64,000 nt of DNA from Zarea fungicola (taxonomy: Eukaryota > Ascomycota > Sordariomycetes > Hypocreales > Cordycipitaceae), in NCBI GenBank assembly GCA_900169235.1, contig FWCC01000017.1, positions 62,001-126,000 on the forward strand. The letters run 5' to 3'. Under the pieces are notes generated by a model. The model was not told the origin of the DNA. It saw only the letters and a program-made list of their open reading frames with translations, and ran no database searches. Below are positions 1-11,097 of this stretch, piece after piece. The translations under genes were made by a program, and so were the position numbers. Each line of letters begins with the position of its first letter. Position 1 is the first letter of the stretch.

Positions 1-3000
1 CGGCGGTCGGCTCGCACACCAGGGTGATGAGGCGGGCGTAGGCGTGTGCCTTGGCCTCTTGCGCGGCAACCGACGACGACGATGACGAGGAGGAGGAGCC
101 CGCCGCCCCGACTTCGCCAATGATGAGCCTGTCGAGCAGCGTTTGCAGCACCGTCAGCAGCAGATGGTAGTGGCCTTCGAGGCGCAGTCTGTGCTTCTTG
201 ATGACGACGTCTGTGAGCTTACAGAGCCACGCATAGGGCAGCTGCGGCTGGCGCTGCGGCTGCTCTTCACCAGGCTCCTGCACGACGATGGGGGAGAGGT
301 CGCAAATGGTGCTCAGCGTGGCCTCGACATCCCACTGGCTGACTGCCTGCGGCTTCCTCTCCAGCAGAGAATACAGCATGCGGCATAGATTAATGTTGCC
401 CGGCGCCGGGGCTTTGCTGAGCGCCGTCACAATTTCGCTGTAGGCGGCCGCTAGGTCATAGCCGTCAAACTTGCCAGAGTAGTCTGGCGAGCTGATGATT
501 TGGTCGACTACCTCTTGAATCGCGAGCGTCTGGCCGTCTGTATAGCATCCACCGCGGAGCATCTCGACCAAGTCTCGCAGGTACGCCATCTTTTCTTGCA
601 CTTGGAGAGGTTTCGTGATGGAGGTGGCGTATTCCCGAAGGAGCTGCGATCGCAGCTTGTGAGGCAGCGGCGCAAGCAGGTCAAAGGACGTGGGGGCAGG
701 TCGCTGAAATGCTGCCGGCAATTCATTGCGAAGCAGAATCTGAACCTTCCACGCGATGACATCACCACCGGCCATCTTCGTACTGCACTGGTCAGCAAAT
801 GCCTGCAAAGCCTCGGGCTTTCCTTTCTGAAATTCGGCCAGTGAAGCGGAAGAAGAGGAGGCATCTACAGCCGCCAGAATGCGGAGGCCTTCCTCCGAGC
901 TGCGCTCAGTGGGGAGCTCACGCTCTTTAATCAAACGGTTGAGGACAGACATGATGGCCTTGGCCAGCATCCCTTTGCATTCGACCACAAGCTTGGCCAC
1001 CTCGGTATTGCTTTGTGAATTTGCCGACCGGGCCACAACTGCAACCAATGATTTTATCAATGAATAATGGAGGCCATACAGGTCTTTGTATTTGCTCGCA
1101 TTGGCCGCAGCAATGTATGCTGAACACTCGGCAAAGTATTTGAGACTCCTGTCATCCACTTGGTCCGCCATTTGTTTAATGTGGGCAGACGCCATCTGAG
1201 AGAACCGTTCAATGACCTCCAGTATCTCCTCGTCAGTGGCAGCCGATTTTGAAATGCAGACCGAAATTGCTTGCGCGAGTTGAAACAGTCGGTCAAATGT
1301 GATGTCATCGTAGAATGTTGCTCGCGTCATCATCTTTGTAGCCAAGCTCATCAAGTGCTTCCACGACTCTAGCGATGTCTTTTCAGGGGATTTGATCATC
1401 TTTGCTCCATTTGTATTCAAGGTATTCATGACTTTTTCTCGCTGCCAGCGATTGAAGCTGTCAAGCGGAATACGACCCAGAATCTGAATGACGAGCGTGG
1501 CATCGCGACCAGGCCAGCGTTTTTCTTTGCCAGATTGGTCCAATGACTCGATAACTTGGTCAACGAAAGCTCGTGCAAGTTTGGAGTCATTGAGATTCAT
1601 ATCATTCGTTAAAATCTTTTGCCAAAGTATTTCCTTTTCTTTTGCATCTAGTTCAGGCACAGTTGTCGCATTCTTCAACGGCTCTGGAACGCCACCACTT
1701 GCCCTTGAGAATAGTCGGTTGAAGCGGCTTCCTCCCGCAAGAAAGACGTCCAGGTAGCAAGACGCTGACAATCCGTCCTTAAAGTTGTTGGATTCCGAGT
1801 CAGCCGTATTAAGTATATTGATATTCTGTAATGACGATTCGGACATGAGTTTCTTTGCAAGCCGCCCAGCAAAGCTCTGTACTAACTTAGCCACTTCCTC
1901 AGCAACGGCCTCGTTCGTCACCAATGCATCCCAGGCGTCGTAGCAGAAACGAAAACATTCAAAGGTTTCCGCACTTTCCAAAGCGCCCTTCTTTAAAGTG
2001 TGCTTTGCCTTTTCTTTCAGAGACTCCCAAACGGCCGTTCTCTCAGTTGGCTCGACCCAGCGTACCGTCTTGGAGCCAATACGCCATTTGAGAGGTAGGT
2101 CCAGTGATTCGGCGCATGCAGTCCAAGTCATCTGGAACAATCGCAGACCAACCACGTCGATAAAGGCCTCTCTCTTCAGGCCTTCTGAAATGGTATTGCT
2201 CACTGCGCAGAGTGAATGCGGGCTGGACTGTGTAGACTGCGACTCGAGCCAGCTGACAAACTCGGAGAGTTGTTGAGGGCTCAGTTCCTTCTCAATCACA
2301 TTGTGCAAGTATTCTCCTTGGTACAGTCGAGGTCCTACTCCAAACCATGGCGAGTCTTCCACACGGTTACTTTTCTCGGCCTTTTGGAGCTCTGCGAACC
2401 ACAGCTGTAAAAATGCGACAAGGTCACGCCGGATTACGAAGCTCTGTCGAATGGCGCCCAGAACCTCGGCGATTGCGGGTCGAGCTTCCGTTGCTATCGA
2501 CTTGGAGATTTTATCACAAATGGAAGCCATCAAGTCGCTTCCATCTCCACTTGCCTGGAAAACAGCGGGATCGCAGGTGACAATACTGCCCAGTAGTGTC
2601 CAGTCTGTGGGCTCCGTGGCCAGGACATAGCCCCTTGCAATCTCTCTCAGGTCCTTCGGATCAATGGGTGTAGACTTGTCAATCGCCTGGCGAATAATGA
2701 GTTCAATGAGAGAATTTCGCTCTGGGTTGTTGTGAATAGCCTTTTCAACTTCTTCAAAGACGCGTTTCATCCACTCGACGGTGTTCTTACGTCGTTCGCC
2801 TTCTGCTGAGGTATCTGCAGATCTTGCGGCCAAAAAATACATTGAAGGCGCGGTCAAGCGAATTCGAGGCTGCGATACATGCAATGCGCTAACAACAGCG
2901 GAAAAGTCTTGGCGGTTTAGGAACGTCGTTCGGCAGGGGAGAATTAGGTTGCGCTGAAGGAAACCCTGCACGTCAGAACTCCATTTGGACTTTAGCTTCG

Positions 3001-4038
3001 CTGGTACTTTGGTTGACTCATTCCCTGACAAGTTTTCTAGCACACTTAAAATAGACGCTGGCGTGATGTATAGATGATCAGCAATTTCAGCAGTGTCTTT
3101 TGAGTCCTGCAAATGAAGATCCCAGAGTGCTGAGGCGACTGCGATCCATTCCTCGGCGCCTTCTAGCTCGTATACCTCGTGATCAAGCAGAAGTTGGCAG
3201 ACAGAAAATGCTGGCACCAGAAGCGCCGCTGCCTCTGTCGCTGATAAGCAGAACAAGGATCGAATATGCTCCGCACCAATCCTGTCTCGAGGGTTTGTGG
3301 TAGCCGCGTCGTCGAGACGGCCCAGCAGTGATTTGAGGGTGCTGAAGAGGGCTTTCGAAGTAGCGAGGCATCCGTATGGTTGTTTCGTCTCGTCGCTACC
3401 GAATTTTGCGTGTGATGGTCGCTTTCGCTTCGTGGCGGTGTGCGGCGCGGCGCGGTGGCTGGTTTCGGTCGAGACGTCGTTTAGCGTTTGCTGCAGCACA
3501 GCGACAAACTTTCTGTCTGCGAGGGACTTGGCGAGAGAAAACAGAGGAATGCGCGCAAAGACGCAGTCGAGCATAGTCCAGGTCAGTGGGTGGCGGCGCA
3601 TAGCTTCGGCGGCGGCGGTTGTGCCGTTCATGGATTTGAGGAGCCATCGCAGCGTGCTCTCCTCGGCAGCATGGAAAGATTCGTCCGAAGAAGCGACGAG
3701 TTTGGACCATAAGAGATCTAGATTCTGGCCATCCTCACCGGGGCCAGTCTGGTCCAGCCCTCGTACAATCTTGATTAGATTGTCGGCATCCTGTGTTTGC
3801 AAAGAAAAAAGACGTTAGCTTTGCTTCGCTCTATGCGCACGAATTAGCGGAGAGACGCACCATTTCCAATAGTTTTGGATTTTTCCCACTCAATTCATAA
3901 CAGTGAGATGTCTTCCTCTGGAACCCCAAGACTATTCAAAAGGAAGGAATTGGCAAAATCGCTGCAAAAATGTCTTCTTGATGGTTGAGGCTGCCCCACA
4001 TGTGAAAGTCGCAGCCAAAATTTCCAAAATTCTGCCAT
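1..4038 (-). CDS. urb2: Urb2/Npa2-family nucleolar pre-ribosome protein, partial
   Basis: The product is a large helical-repeat protein. Yeast Urb2/Npa2 acts in the nucleolus in early 60S (27S pre-rRNA) assembly. Exon 1 is 4038-3861 (start MAEFWKFWLRLSH). A 70-bp intron follows (3860-3791, donor GTGCGT, acceptor ACAG). The second exon stays open to position 1, giving about 1,260 residues there; the C-terminus lies outside the window. The assignment rests on the overall HEAT-like composition, the large size, and a C-terminal stretch with LEGHYHLLLTVLQTLLDRL then ARLITLVCEP, which matches my memory of the Urb2/Npa2 C-terminal domain. Oddity: exon 1 needs a one-base shift at about 3899-3900 to join its N-terminal frame (ending VPEEDISL) to the frame that continues into exon 2 (YELSGKNPKLLEM then DADNLIKIV). 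This may be an assembly error, a real lesion, or a mis-chosen start. MIC10 lies divergently, 256 bp away. Confidence 0.72.
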
Positions 4039-4294
4039 GTCAAGCGTCCCAGAAAGGCAACAGGCTCTCCACACCGCCTTCGGGTGTGGACGCCAAATGG
4101 CGAACCGGGTGCTTCTCGTCAGTTAGGTTTGGCTTCATGTCCTTGCCATAGAAAGCGTTCCTTCGAGAGCTCCATTGTGTCCCATTAGCTGAGCTCAATT
4201 GCATCCATATAGGTATTTTGGAGCCGCCAATTACCCACTGCCGAGATTTTCTGTCTAATCAAGCACTCGCGCCGCGCCAGATTTTTAATTCACA
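4039..4294. promoter_or_regulatory. Divergent promoter between urb2 and mic10
   Basis: These 256 bp separate two genes transcribed away from each other, so they must hold both promoters. A CCAAT pentamer sits at 4227-4231 in the context GCCGCCAAT, about 65 bp before the MIC10 start. No clear TATA box was seen. Co-regulation of the two genes is only inferred. Confidence 0.45.
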
Positions 4295-4673
4295 ATGGCC
4301 GACTCCAACACTGCCGCCCCAGCTCCCTCGAGCGCCATTTCCCGACCCGTGAGCGAGACTCTGCTCAACGAAAAGGTTAGCCAACCAGCTCCGCCCGTCG
4401 ACTGAGAGGGGACCGAACAAACATCGAAGACAGCAACAACAACAATAACAACCGAGATACTAATACGATCGTGAATAGTGGGACCGCTGCCTGTCGAACC
4501 TCCTCGTCAAGTCCAGCATCGGCCTCGGATTCGGTGTCGTCTTCTCCGTCATTCTGTTCCGCCGCAGAGCTTGGCCCGCCTTCATCGGTGCTGGCTTCGG
4601 TGCCGGCCGCGCATACGAGGAGTGCAACTTTAACCTGAAGCAGGCCGCGCGCGATCTCAAGAAGAGCTCATAG
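4295..4673 (+). CDS. mic10: MICOS complex subunit Mic10
   Basis: Mic10 is the small inner-membrane MICOS subunit that bends membranes at cristae junctions. There are two exons, 4295-4375 and 4479-4673. The 103-bp intron (4376-4478) has donor GTTAGC, a good CTAAT-type branch site (ACTAATAC near 4458) and acceptor ATAG. The product is 91 residues, normal for the family. After a Ser/Pro/Ala-rich N-terminus come WDRCLSNLLVKSSIGLGFGV and then GAGFGAGRAYEECN, the two glycine-rich membrane segments that drive Mic10 oligomerisation in yeast, linked by a short basic loop (FRRRAW) that sets the hairpin topology. The start has a good context (CACAATGGCC). It shares its promoter region with urb2. Confidence 0.95.
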
Positions 4674-5049
4674 ACTTGTAATCGGACGACCACAAACACG
4701 CCTTGCATCGAAGAAGAAAATATACGCATGTACAAAAAATGGGGGAAGGGATGTTGAAGAGGGACAGACCGGAAAACGAAACAGCAACAGGCTGAGTACG
4801 GTCTTTTCAAACTAAGCCACGACAACTCGGGCGATTCATTTTTCAGATTCGGTAGTTTTATTTTCTTTAATGTACAACAAGACTCTCGAAAATCGACGAC
4901 TATCTAGCTCCCCATGTGCTTTTCAAACTTGTCACGCGATGACTATAAACGGTAATCCCTTTTTGTTTTGTACTCCTGCAATGCCCTTTGCCAAGTGTCA
5001 ATTCATTTATTCATTTCAATCATAACAATTTCATTGCGCCGGTTTCGCC
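4674..5049. other. Convergent 3' intergenic region
   Basis: This is the space between the 3' end of mic10 and the 3' end of the frame read on the other strand. It is AT-rich, as expected of two facing 3' UTRs. No open frame here looks coding, and no repeat or RNA gene was seen. Confidence 0.5.
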
Positions 5050-5370
5050 TCATGCCCTGCATGGCCTCCATACAGGCGCGGCGTCGTTATCCTCGTGGTC
5101 ATCCTGGACCTTTTCCTGGGTTATGGTGGTAGACTCTCTGTTGGTAGATGGTACAAGCGGAAAGCGCCTGGGTTCTCTGGGGGAATTGATGTCCTGACCG
5201 CCAGTGGTGGCTGTCGAATCAACCGACGCGGACATGGTGACGCGACGTCTCAGGGCGGCGGGCTCCCTCTTGGCGTCGTCGGCGAGTGATGCACTGCGAC
5301 GCCGCATGGCGTCCATGAAGCCGTCGCTATCAGGGTCGCCTCTGGTCCTCTCGGCAGTGAGCTGATCCTT
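5050..5370 (-). other. In-frame continuation behind the TAG of the small membrane protein
   Basis: On the minus strand the frame of the small membrane protein stays open after its TAG (5373-5371) for about 106 more codons, to a TGA at 5050-5052. It begins KDQLTAERTRGDPDSDGF and is hydrophilic, with basic serine motifs (RRRSAS, RRRVTMS), a Ser/Thr/Pro-rich middle and an acidic end (QDDHEDNDAAP). That composition looks like a genuine cytosolic tail rather than chance sequence. It could be reached by stop-codon readthrough. It could also be reached by removing a 96-nt in-frame intron (donor GTATGAG in the RPRYER codons, weak acceptor GAGAG). Or it could be a former tail cut off by a nonsense change. 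None of these can be settled from one sequence. Confidence 0.4.
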
Positions 5371-5568
5371 CTATGAAGCCTCCCATTTTTCGTTGTGCAC
5401 GTAGTCGTTGTTGTTGATGTGACTCAGTTCCTTGCGCTCATACCGCGGTCTGAATCTCAGGTTGATAAAGACGAAGAGGCCGAGCAGAGAGACGAGGACC
5501 AAGACGCCAATGGCTAGTATCATAATCTCCAGCCTACTCTGCTCCAGGGATCGATTGATTGCCGACAT
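5371..5568 (-). CDS. Small single-span membrane protein, function unknown
   Basis: A 65-residue protein starting at the ATG at 5568-5566 (context CATCATGTC). It has a short polar N-terminus (MSAINRSLEQSRLE), one strong transmembrane helix at about residues 16-38 (rich in V, L, I and F), a basic juxtamembrane stretch (RFRPRYERK) and a polar end (INNNDYVHNEKWEAS) before TAG. The positive-inside rule predicts a cytosolic or matrix-facing C-terminus. A longer frame upstream, to 5847, adds about 93 residues of poor composition and probably belongs to the leader. I do not recognise a family. The same frame reopens behind the TAG, so the true protein may be longer. Confidence 0.55.
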   Translation of the reverse strand: MSAINRSLEQSRLEIMILAIGVLVLVSLLGLFVFINLRFRPRYERKELSHINNNDYVHNEKWEAS

Positions 5569-7244
5569 GATGAATTTGAATATGAGTTTTGATGTTGTAG
5601 AGTAAAAGAAAGGCTGACAGCAGAGCCTTTTCTGAGCGCGACGACAAAGATGGCGGCGGCGTGGCCTCTCACCCCTGTTCAAGGAGCGGTCGGTTCCTGA
5701 AGTCGGTGAAGGAGACGTGGCTGGTGGTTGGGTAGGTATGGATGCTTCGGCAGGTAATGCTATTTTTGTAAGGCTAAAGAGAGACAACTTTAGGAAAAGG
5801 GGTAAGATTTTAGGTGCAGATTTTTGTAGGATGAATATGTTTGTCATTAGAAATATCGTTCATTTGGGGTAATACGCTCTATACAATAATGAACATGAAC
5901 CCCAGGTAGGAGCGCGGCGCCATGCAGCTCTGCACCTCTGTAAGAAAGAGCATCCATTTACATGCGACCGCTGCCTGCATGAACTAGCCCATCAAAACCA
6001 CCCGTATCTTATTACGCCGAGCAGAGAGACACATTGGGCAGCTATACATTGAAAGGAATACACACTGCAGATTTCGGCTGATGGTGTGATCCTACATGAC
6101 GGCAGACTAGCAAGGTAATATCATGATTTTGCACCAGGAAGCGGGGGAAAGCAAGACAGTTCAGCCAGCCAGCCCGAGGTTGGCCCAAAGACTGGTTGCA
6201 TCATGTCACACGACATGGGATTACTACTTGGCCGCCCTTGTCCTTTACACGAACAATCTACTGGTGATGTGGCACGCAAATCGAGCCCATGAAGCTGATT
6301 AGAAGCTATTTGACGAAGCAAACAGGCGAAAAGAGCGACGTGAAGAAAATATCACGCGCCTCAATAAAATGAAAAGTGTCGGACCGCTCCATCCCGAGCC
6401 GATGAGAATATCTTGCAAAAGACTCTTCGAAAGAAAATTGGTTAGAGAAAATCCATGTTCATCTAGCACGTAAGTATGACCGGTAGCAAGTTAAAAAAGC
6501 ATCACTGCCGGTTGATTTTAGTCGTGCGAAAAAGTGTAAAGAAAGGAGGAAGAAAATCCCAAACTCGACATGGCAGTCTCTGCAGAAGCCAACGCTCAGC
6601 GCAGGGTCCAGCATCCGCGGAAGCATCACGTGTGACGACCCACAGGCTTTTCCCCTAACATCCAGCACCTAATTTTCTCTGCAATTTTTCAATCCTTCTT
6701 CCTCACTACCAATCATTGCCAATGCTGATAGCTCAAAACGCAGTGCGACTGACATCCATTCGAGCAAATTGATTCATCTCCTGCAGGACGATACAGCCGA
6801 AATGTCACAAAGGCACCCTCTGTAGCTCGCCTCACATTTCTTACGGCTCGCCCTGCAGACAAACAAAAGGTACTGAATGCAACCCAGTGACATGAAGACA
6901 GGCGAGCTTGTTCTTAGTCTGCTACTCTCTTTTCTTTTTCTCGTCAAACCCACAGAATGCCTACACCTAGCGACCTCAATGCGCGAGCGTGTCAACTTTA
7001 TTTATATTCGTTCGAATGTGGAAGAACAAACCCCCTGGTCTAGACAACCAGTCCGCTCCACCCTGTCGCCATCTGAATTTGATGTGGCATCAGGACTAAA
7101 ATCGGACATACATTTCTTGCTATAATTGTGTTCTTAAGTGTCGTAAATTGCTCATCTTATTGTATTCTATAACCGGCTAGTGACCAAACATGAAAACCGA
7201 AAAAGGGCAGTGCCAAACAAAATGCTCGCTCAAAGTATGTCCAT
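5569..7244. other. Intergenic region, no gene recognised
   Basis: About 1.7 kb between the start of the small membrane-protein gene and the stop of the Zn2Cys6-like factor, both on the minus strand. It should hold the 3' UTR of the factor (right side) and the promoter and leader of the membrane protein (left side). The longest frames are 60-80 codons, overlap on both strands and have no recognisable domains. No repeat or RNA gene was seen. Confidence 0.5.
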
Positions 7245-9688
7245 CTATATCCTGCCGCCAAAGATGCGGTCCTCATCCATGAAGGATAGTAAAAACTTGG
7301 ACACCAGTCTTCCCGAGTATAGGAAGGATGTGTCTATGCTCACCGGGTTCTCTCCTCTATTCAGCAGCAGGTCGTCGTCGGCAAGAAATTGCATATCTTG
7401 CCCTGTTGTTTATAGGTTAGTATTTGTACACTCCACGGCGTTAAGTGGGAATATATCTGCCAAACTTACAATCCTCGCCCTGAAACAAATCCTGAAGCTG
7501 AGCCACCAGCTCCATCGCCGGCCGGTCGAGCTCCCCGCGCGCCGCAAAGCCGCCATCAAAGAGCGGGTTAAACGGCTTCGTGTTGGGGTCCCGCGAGTGC
7601 GTCTGGTAAATGTGGTGGAACTGGTACGCAAACTGCTTGAACGGCATGTTCTCCACCTCGCGGCACATGTCGAGCGCAAACGACCGCTTGAACGAGGGCG
7701 GGTCGTTGTTCTTGACGTTGACGGCGTTTTGCGCAATCACAAAGTTGTCCGTCGTCGTCTCCACCGCCTCCATGTACAAGCACAGCACCAGAAACGCCGC
7801 CAGGCTCGGCGCCCACTCCCTGCGGTACTTTGGTTTGAGCGCCTTGGTGAAGAGCTCAAACAGCTGCTGCATCTCGCGGATGCAAATCTCGTCGACGAGC
7901 GACTTGAGCTGCCGGGCGAGCACGCGCGGCGTCACCCACGGGCTGTTTTGCGGCACGAGGCCCGAAGGCTGCAGGGCCAGCACGGTGTCCTTTGTGAGGC
8001 ACAGGTGTCTCGTCATTACATAGTGCATGGCGTATATGGAAAGGGCCTTTTTCACCATGGCACACTGGAAAAAATGATTTTGTTAGCGTCGTCCCTTTCA
8101 AATTGACAGTTTCGGGAAAAGGTAGGCCACGTTGACGACTTACATCAGTCTTCTTCGCATACTCTTGCGCAATGGCGAGGATCTTGGCCGGCAGTCTCGT
8201 CGACCTCAGCGAGTCGGTCACCTGCTCCGCGAAATCAGGCTCCTCTATCAGGTCTCGTATATACGCCTTGACCTTTTTCCGCACCTCGTCCCGCAGCGTG
8301 CCCGTCGTCATGTCGAGCCCAATCGGCGCCGAGCCGTTCGAGTCCAGATTCGCGCCACCGCCGCCGCCGCCCTGTCCCGAGCTGAGATGCCAGTGCTGCA
8401 GGACGTCGCATGTCTTGGCTGTGAAGAACTTGGCCTCAATGTCCAGCGTCGCCCTGAACCGCGTGCCGCAAAACAGCTTCACCCGGCACGGCTGCGGCGC
8501 GCCGCCAATCAGGAACCCGTCCACATTATCGCGCAGGAAGCGCGTCATCTCCTCCTTCTTTAGATGCAGGCGGATGAAATCCGGGAACAGAACGGTCAGG
8601 AAGTCTTGGAACTGCCAGCACACCACCTGCGGCACCTGCACCATGAGCTTCTTGCAATGCCGGCACGGCCGCTCAGTGTCGCACTTGACCTTGCGGCTGC
8701 GGCAGCAGAAGCACGCGCCGCGGCGGCGCACCTGGAGGGCGTCTTCCTTGGTCGCGTTGGCGAGGGGTCCCTTGCGGCCGCGCTGCGTCGTCCGCATGGC
8801 CTCGAAGCACTCGTACGGGTTGGGCCGGCCTGCGCTGGCGGTGATGGAGTTGGGCGTCACAATGTGGAACTTGCCAGTCTGCTCCGCCTTGCTGCTGCTG
8901 CTGCTGCTGCCCTTTTCGATGCGGCCCGTGTTGACTTTGCGAATGGCAATGGGTGATGACCGCCCATGGCTCCCCTCTGACTTGACAGAGGCTGTCGAGC
9001 GGGGGCTCGCGGAACCGATGCTGTGCTGGCTCGGCGACGACATGTACTTGGCCATGCTCATGGAGGGTCCCTCGCCCGGCGAGGGGGCGCCGGCGCCGCT
9101 GGGGTCCCATTGCACAAAGGTCCCCTCTAGTTGAAATTGCTGGAAGCTATCCAGCTCCAGAGTAGGTGTGGCGGTGAGCTGCGGTTGTATTTGTTGTTGC
9201 TGCTGCTGCTGTTGGTCCAGCGCCGGGATAGCATCCATCTGAAACTCCGGCGCGCTCATGGGGAGACCCAAGTTCTCCGGGCGCCAATCCGACAGGGTAT
9301 TTTGCGCAAAGAGATAATCCTGCGGTGTCATAAAGATGCCATCGGCCATGAAATCTGCCGCCGCTGTTGTCACACCAAAGGTACCAGACTCCAACTCGGC
9401 GTTCATCGTGTGCAAGCTGGCCGGGGGCAGAAACGGCTGCTCGCCGTCCCCGAGCGGCACCGGCGACATGGAGTGGTGCGACGGTGTCGTTGTCGTATGG
9501 TGGCCGATGATGGCGTACCCATTCAGGCTACCGCTCGCAGGACTTGGTAGAAATCCCACGGAGCCAGGCGCAGAAGCGCTACTGGAATAATCGATATACT
9601 GCCATGATTCATCCGTATCGCCGCCATTCGAGTCAAAGTCGTACGGCGAAGGGTGCGACGAGCTCGTGTGGGAAGAGACGGATGCCAT
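7245..9688 (-). CDS. Zn(II)2Cys6-like transcription factor with wide last cysteine spacing
   Basis: A predicted nuclear regulator of 765 residues in three exons: 9688-8144, 8064-7470 and 7402-7245. Introns 8143-8065 (79 bp) and 7469-7403 (67 bp) both have GTAAGT donors and CAG acceptors. The N-terminal 300 residues are Ser/Pro/Gln-rich with an eight-glutamine run at about residues 158-165, typical of an activation region. A cysteine cluster lies at about 326-357: CFCCRSRKVKC, then CRHC, then a last Cys 11 residues later, in the order C-x2-C-x6-C-x5-C-x2-C-x11-C. Ordinary Gal4 clusters have 6-8 residues in the last gap. The C-terminal half is helical and conserved-looking, ending DEDRIFGGRI. 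The basic stretch between the cysteines supports DNA binding, but targets are unknown. A TATA-like TTTAAATA lies about 250 bp upstream. Confidence 0.85.
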
Positions 9689-11097
9689 TTTTTAAGTCGG
9701 GTTTGGTGATCCAACGAGCAAGAAAATGCAAGAAATTCCAATCGTGGCTTACTCTTGCTTCGGCGCTTCCGTATCGAGTTATTGTAGAAGTTGTAGCCGA
9801 ATGAGAACGGACAAACTGTTTAGAGAAGTTGTATGCGCGCGCACTATTCCCTGTAGATAGTCGCTGTCTTGCGGCTCTTGTCTTCAATGTCGTAACGACG
9901 GACAGCGTCTCGTTGCGACCGCAGAGTTTTCTGTCTTATTTAAAGGGGCGAGATGAGATGCAAGGCGGAAAAGATGTCTAGAAAAGACTCTCAGCACGCG
10001 ACATTGTATCCTGCCCATCGCCTCAGAATGCCCTCGGTCAGAGAAAATGATCATGCAAGTGACGCCAGACGCTAACCAGAAAGAAATACCGAATGAGATG
10101 GTCGCCCACTAACATGCCGTTTCACACCCACATGCGCCCACTCACATCCCTCGTAGCGGACACCGAGCACTATAATTTTACAAACTAGTTACTGCTACTG
10201 GTGCTGATAACTGGTGCGGATTGAACAAGCTTGCATCTTCGACTCTTCACTGGGCTGAAACGGCTGCCGATCAGCTCTACTGATAGCCCGGCGGCAGACA
10301 GGTTGGCGGCTTTGACGCCATGCAGGCTGTTATTGCCTGCAACCTTGGCTGGGTCTTGACACGCAGGTACGAGGTTATCTGGTGTGCATAACCATTATTC
10401 AAATGTACGCAACGCTGTCTTAACATGATCTAAAAGCGAGGACAACCGCCGCTCAACTATTGCCTAAACAAACGCCATCGTCGTTCTGCCCGAAAAGTTG
10501 TAGTCGGCCCAACGCCAGACTCGTTCCCACCAACTCCCAAAAAGACACGGCACATTGTTGTCTTTCTATGCTCGTGCCAGGTATTCCTGTGATAGTTTGC
10601 TCTGTGTTGCATTCATTGTAGTCATCATGGCCGTCAAAATAAACTCTGGTCGTAGTAAACCGATTCCACCGTAGTAGGAGATGCTGCGGACGAGAAGAGA
10701 GAAAAAAAACCCGCAAAAGACTAGTAGTAAAAACGTATGAAGAAAAAAAACATGTCTAGCATGCATTGCAAACATTTAGGTAAACCGTAAACGCTTGCAA
10801 TGTGACCAACGCGGTCGCCATCATCTCATTCCGCTCGTAGAGGGGGCAAGAGACTTTGTGTGCAAATGATTTGAGATAATGGCAAAATCATGCAGACAGT
10901 AGAAGAAGCTGTATTGGCTTCCTTTCTGCGCCGGCTCCATCATCTCTAATCGCCGGCGCTACTGTGAACGTATATGCTGTTCGAAAGCGTGTATGCCTTC
11001 GCCGTGGAAGGCAAGTATATAGATAAAAAAAAAACGTGATGATGATGCCGAGCCGTGAGGTAGTTTCCCAGGGCCGCAATCGCTTGGTCTGGTGCAG
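9689..11097. other. Promoter and 3' UTR region between two minus-strand genes
   Basis: About 1.4 kb upstream of the Zn2Cys6-like factor and downstream of the unrecognised gene ending at 11098. A TATA-like element (9937-9944; TTTAAATA on the minus strand) fits transcription of the factor starting near 9.9 kb. The rest is mixed sequence with A-runs near 10.7 and 11.0 kb and no credible coding frame. Confidence 0.45.

Noticed and set aside
7180..9134. Plus-strand frames of about 308 and 320 codons
   Set aside because: They lie antisense to the Zn2Cys6-like gene and come from its biased codon use; the minus-strand gene has introns, domains and natural composition.
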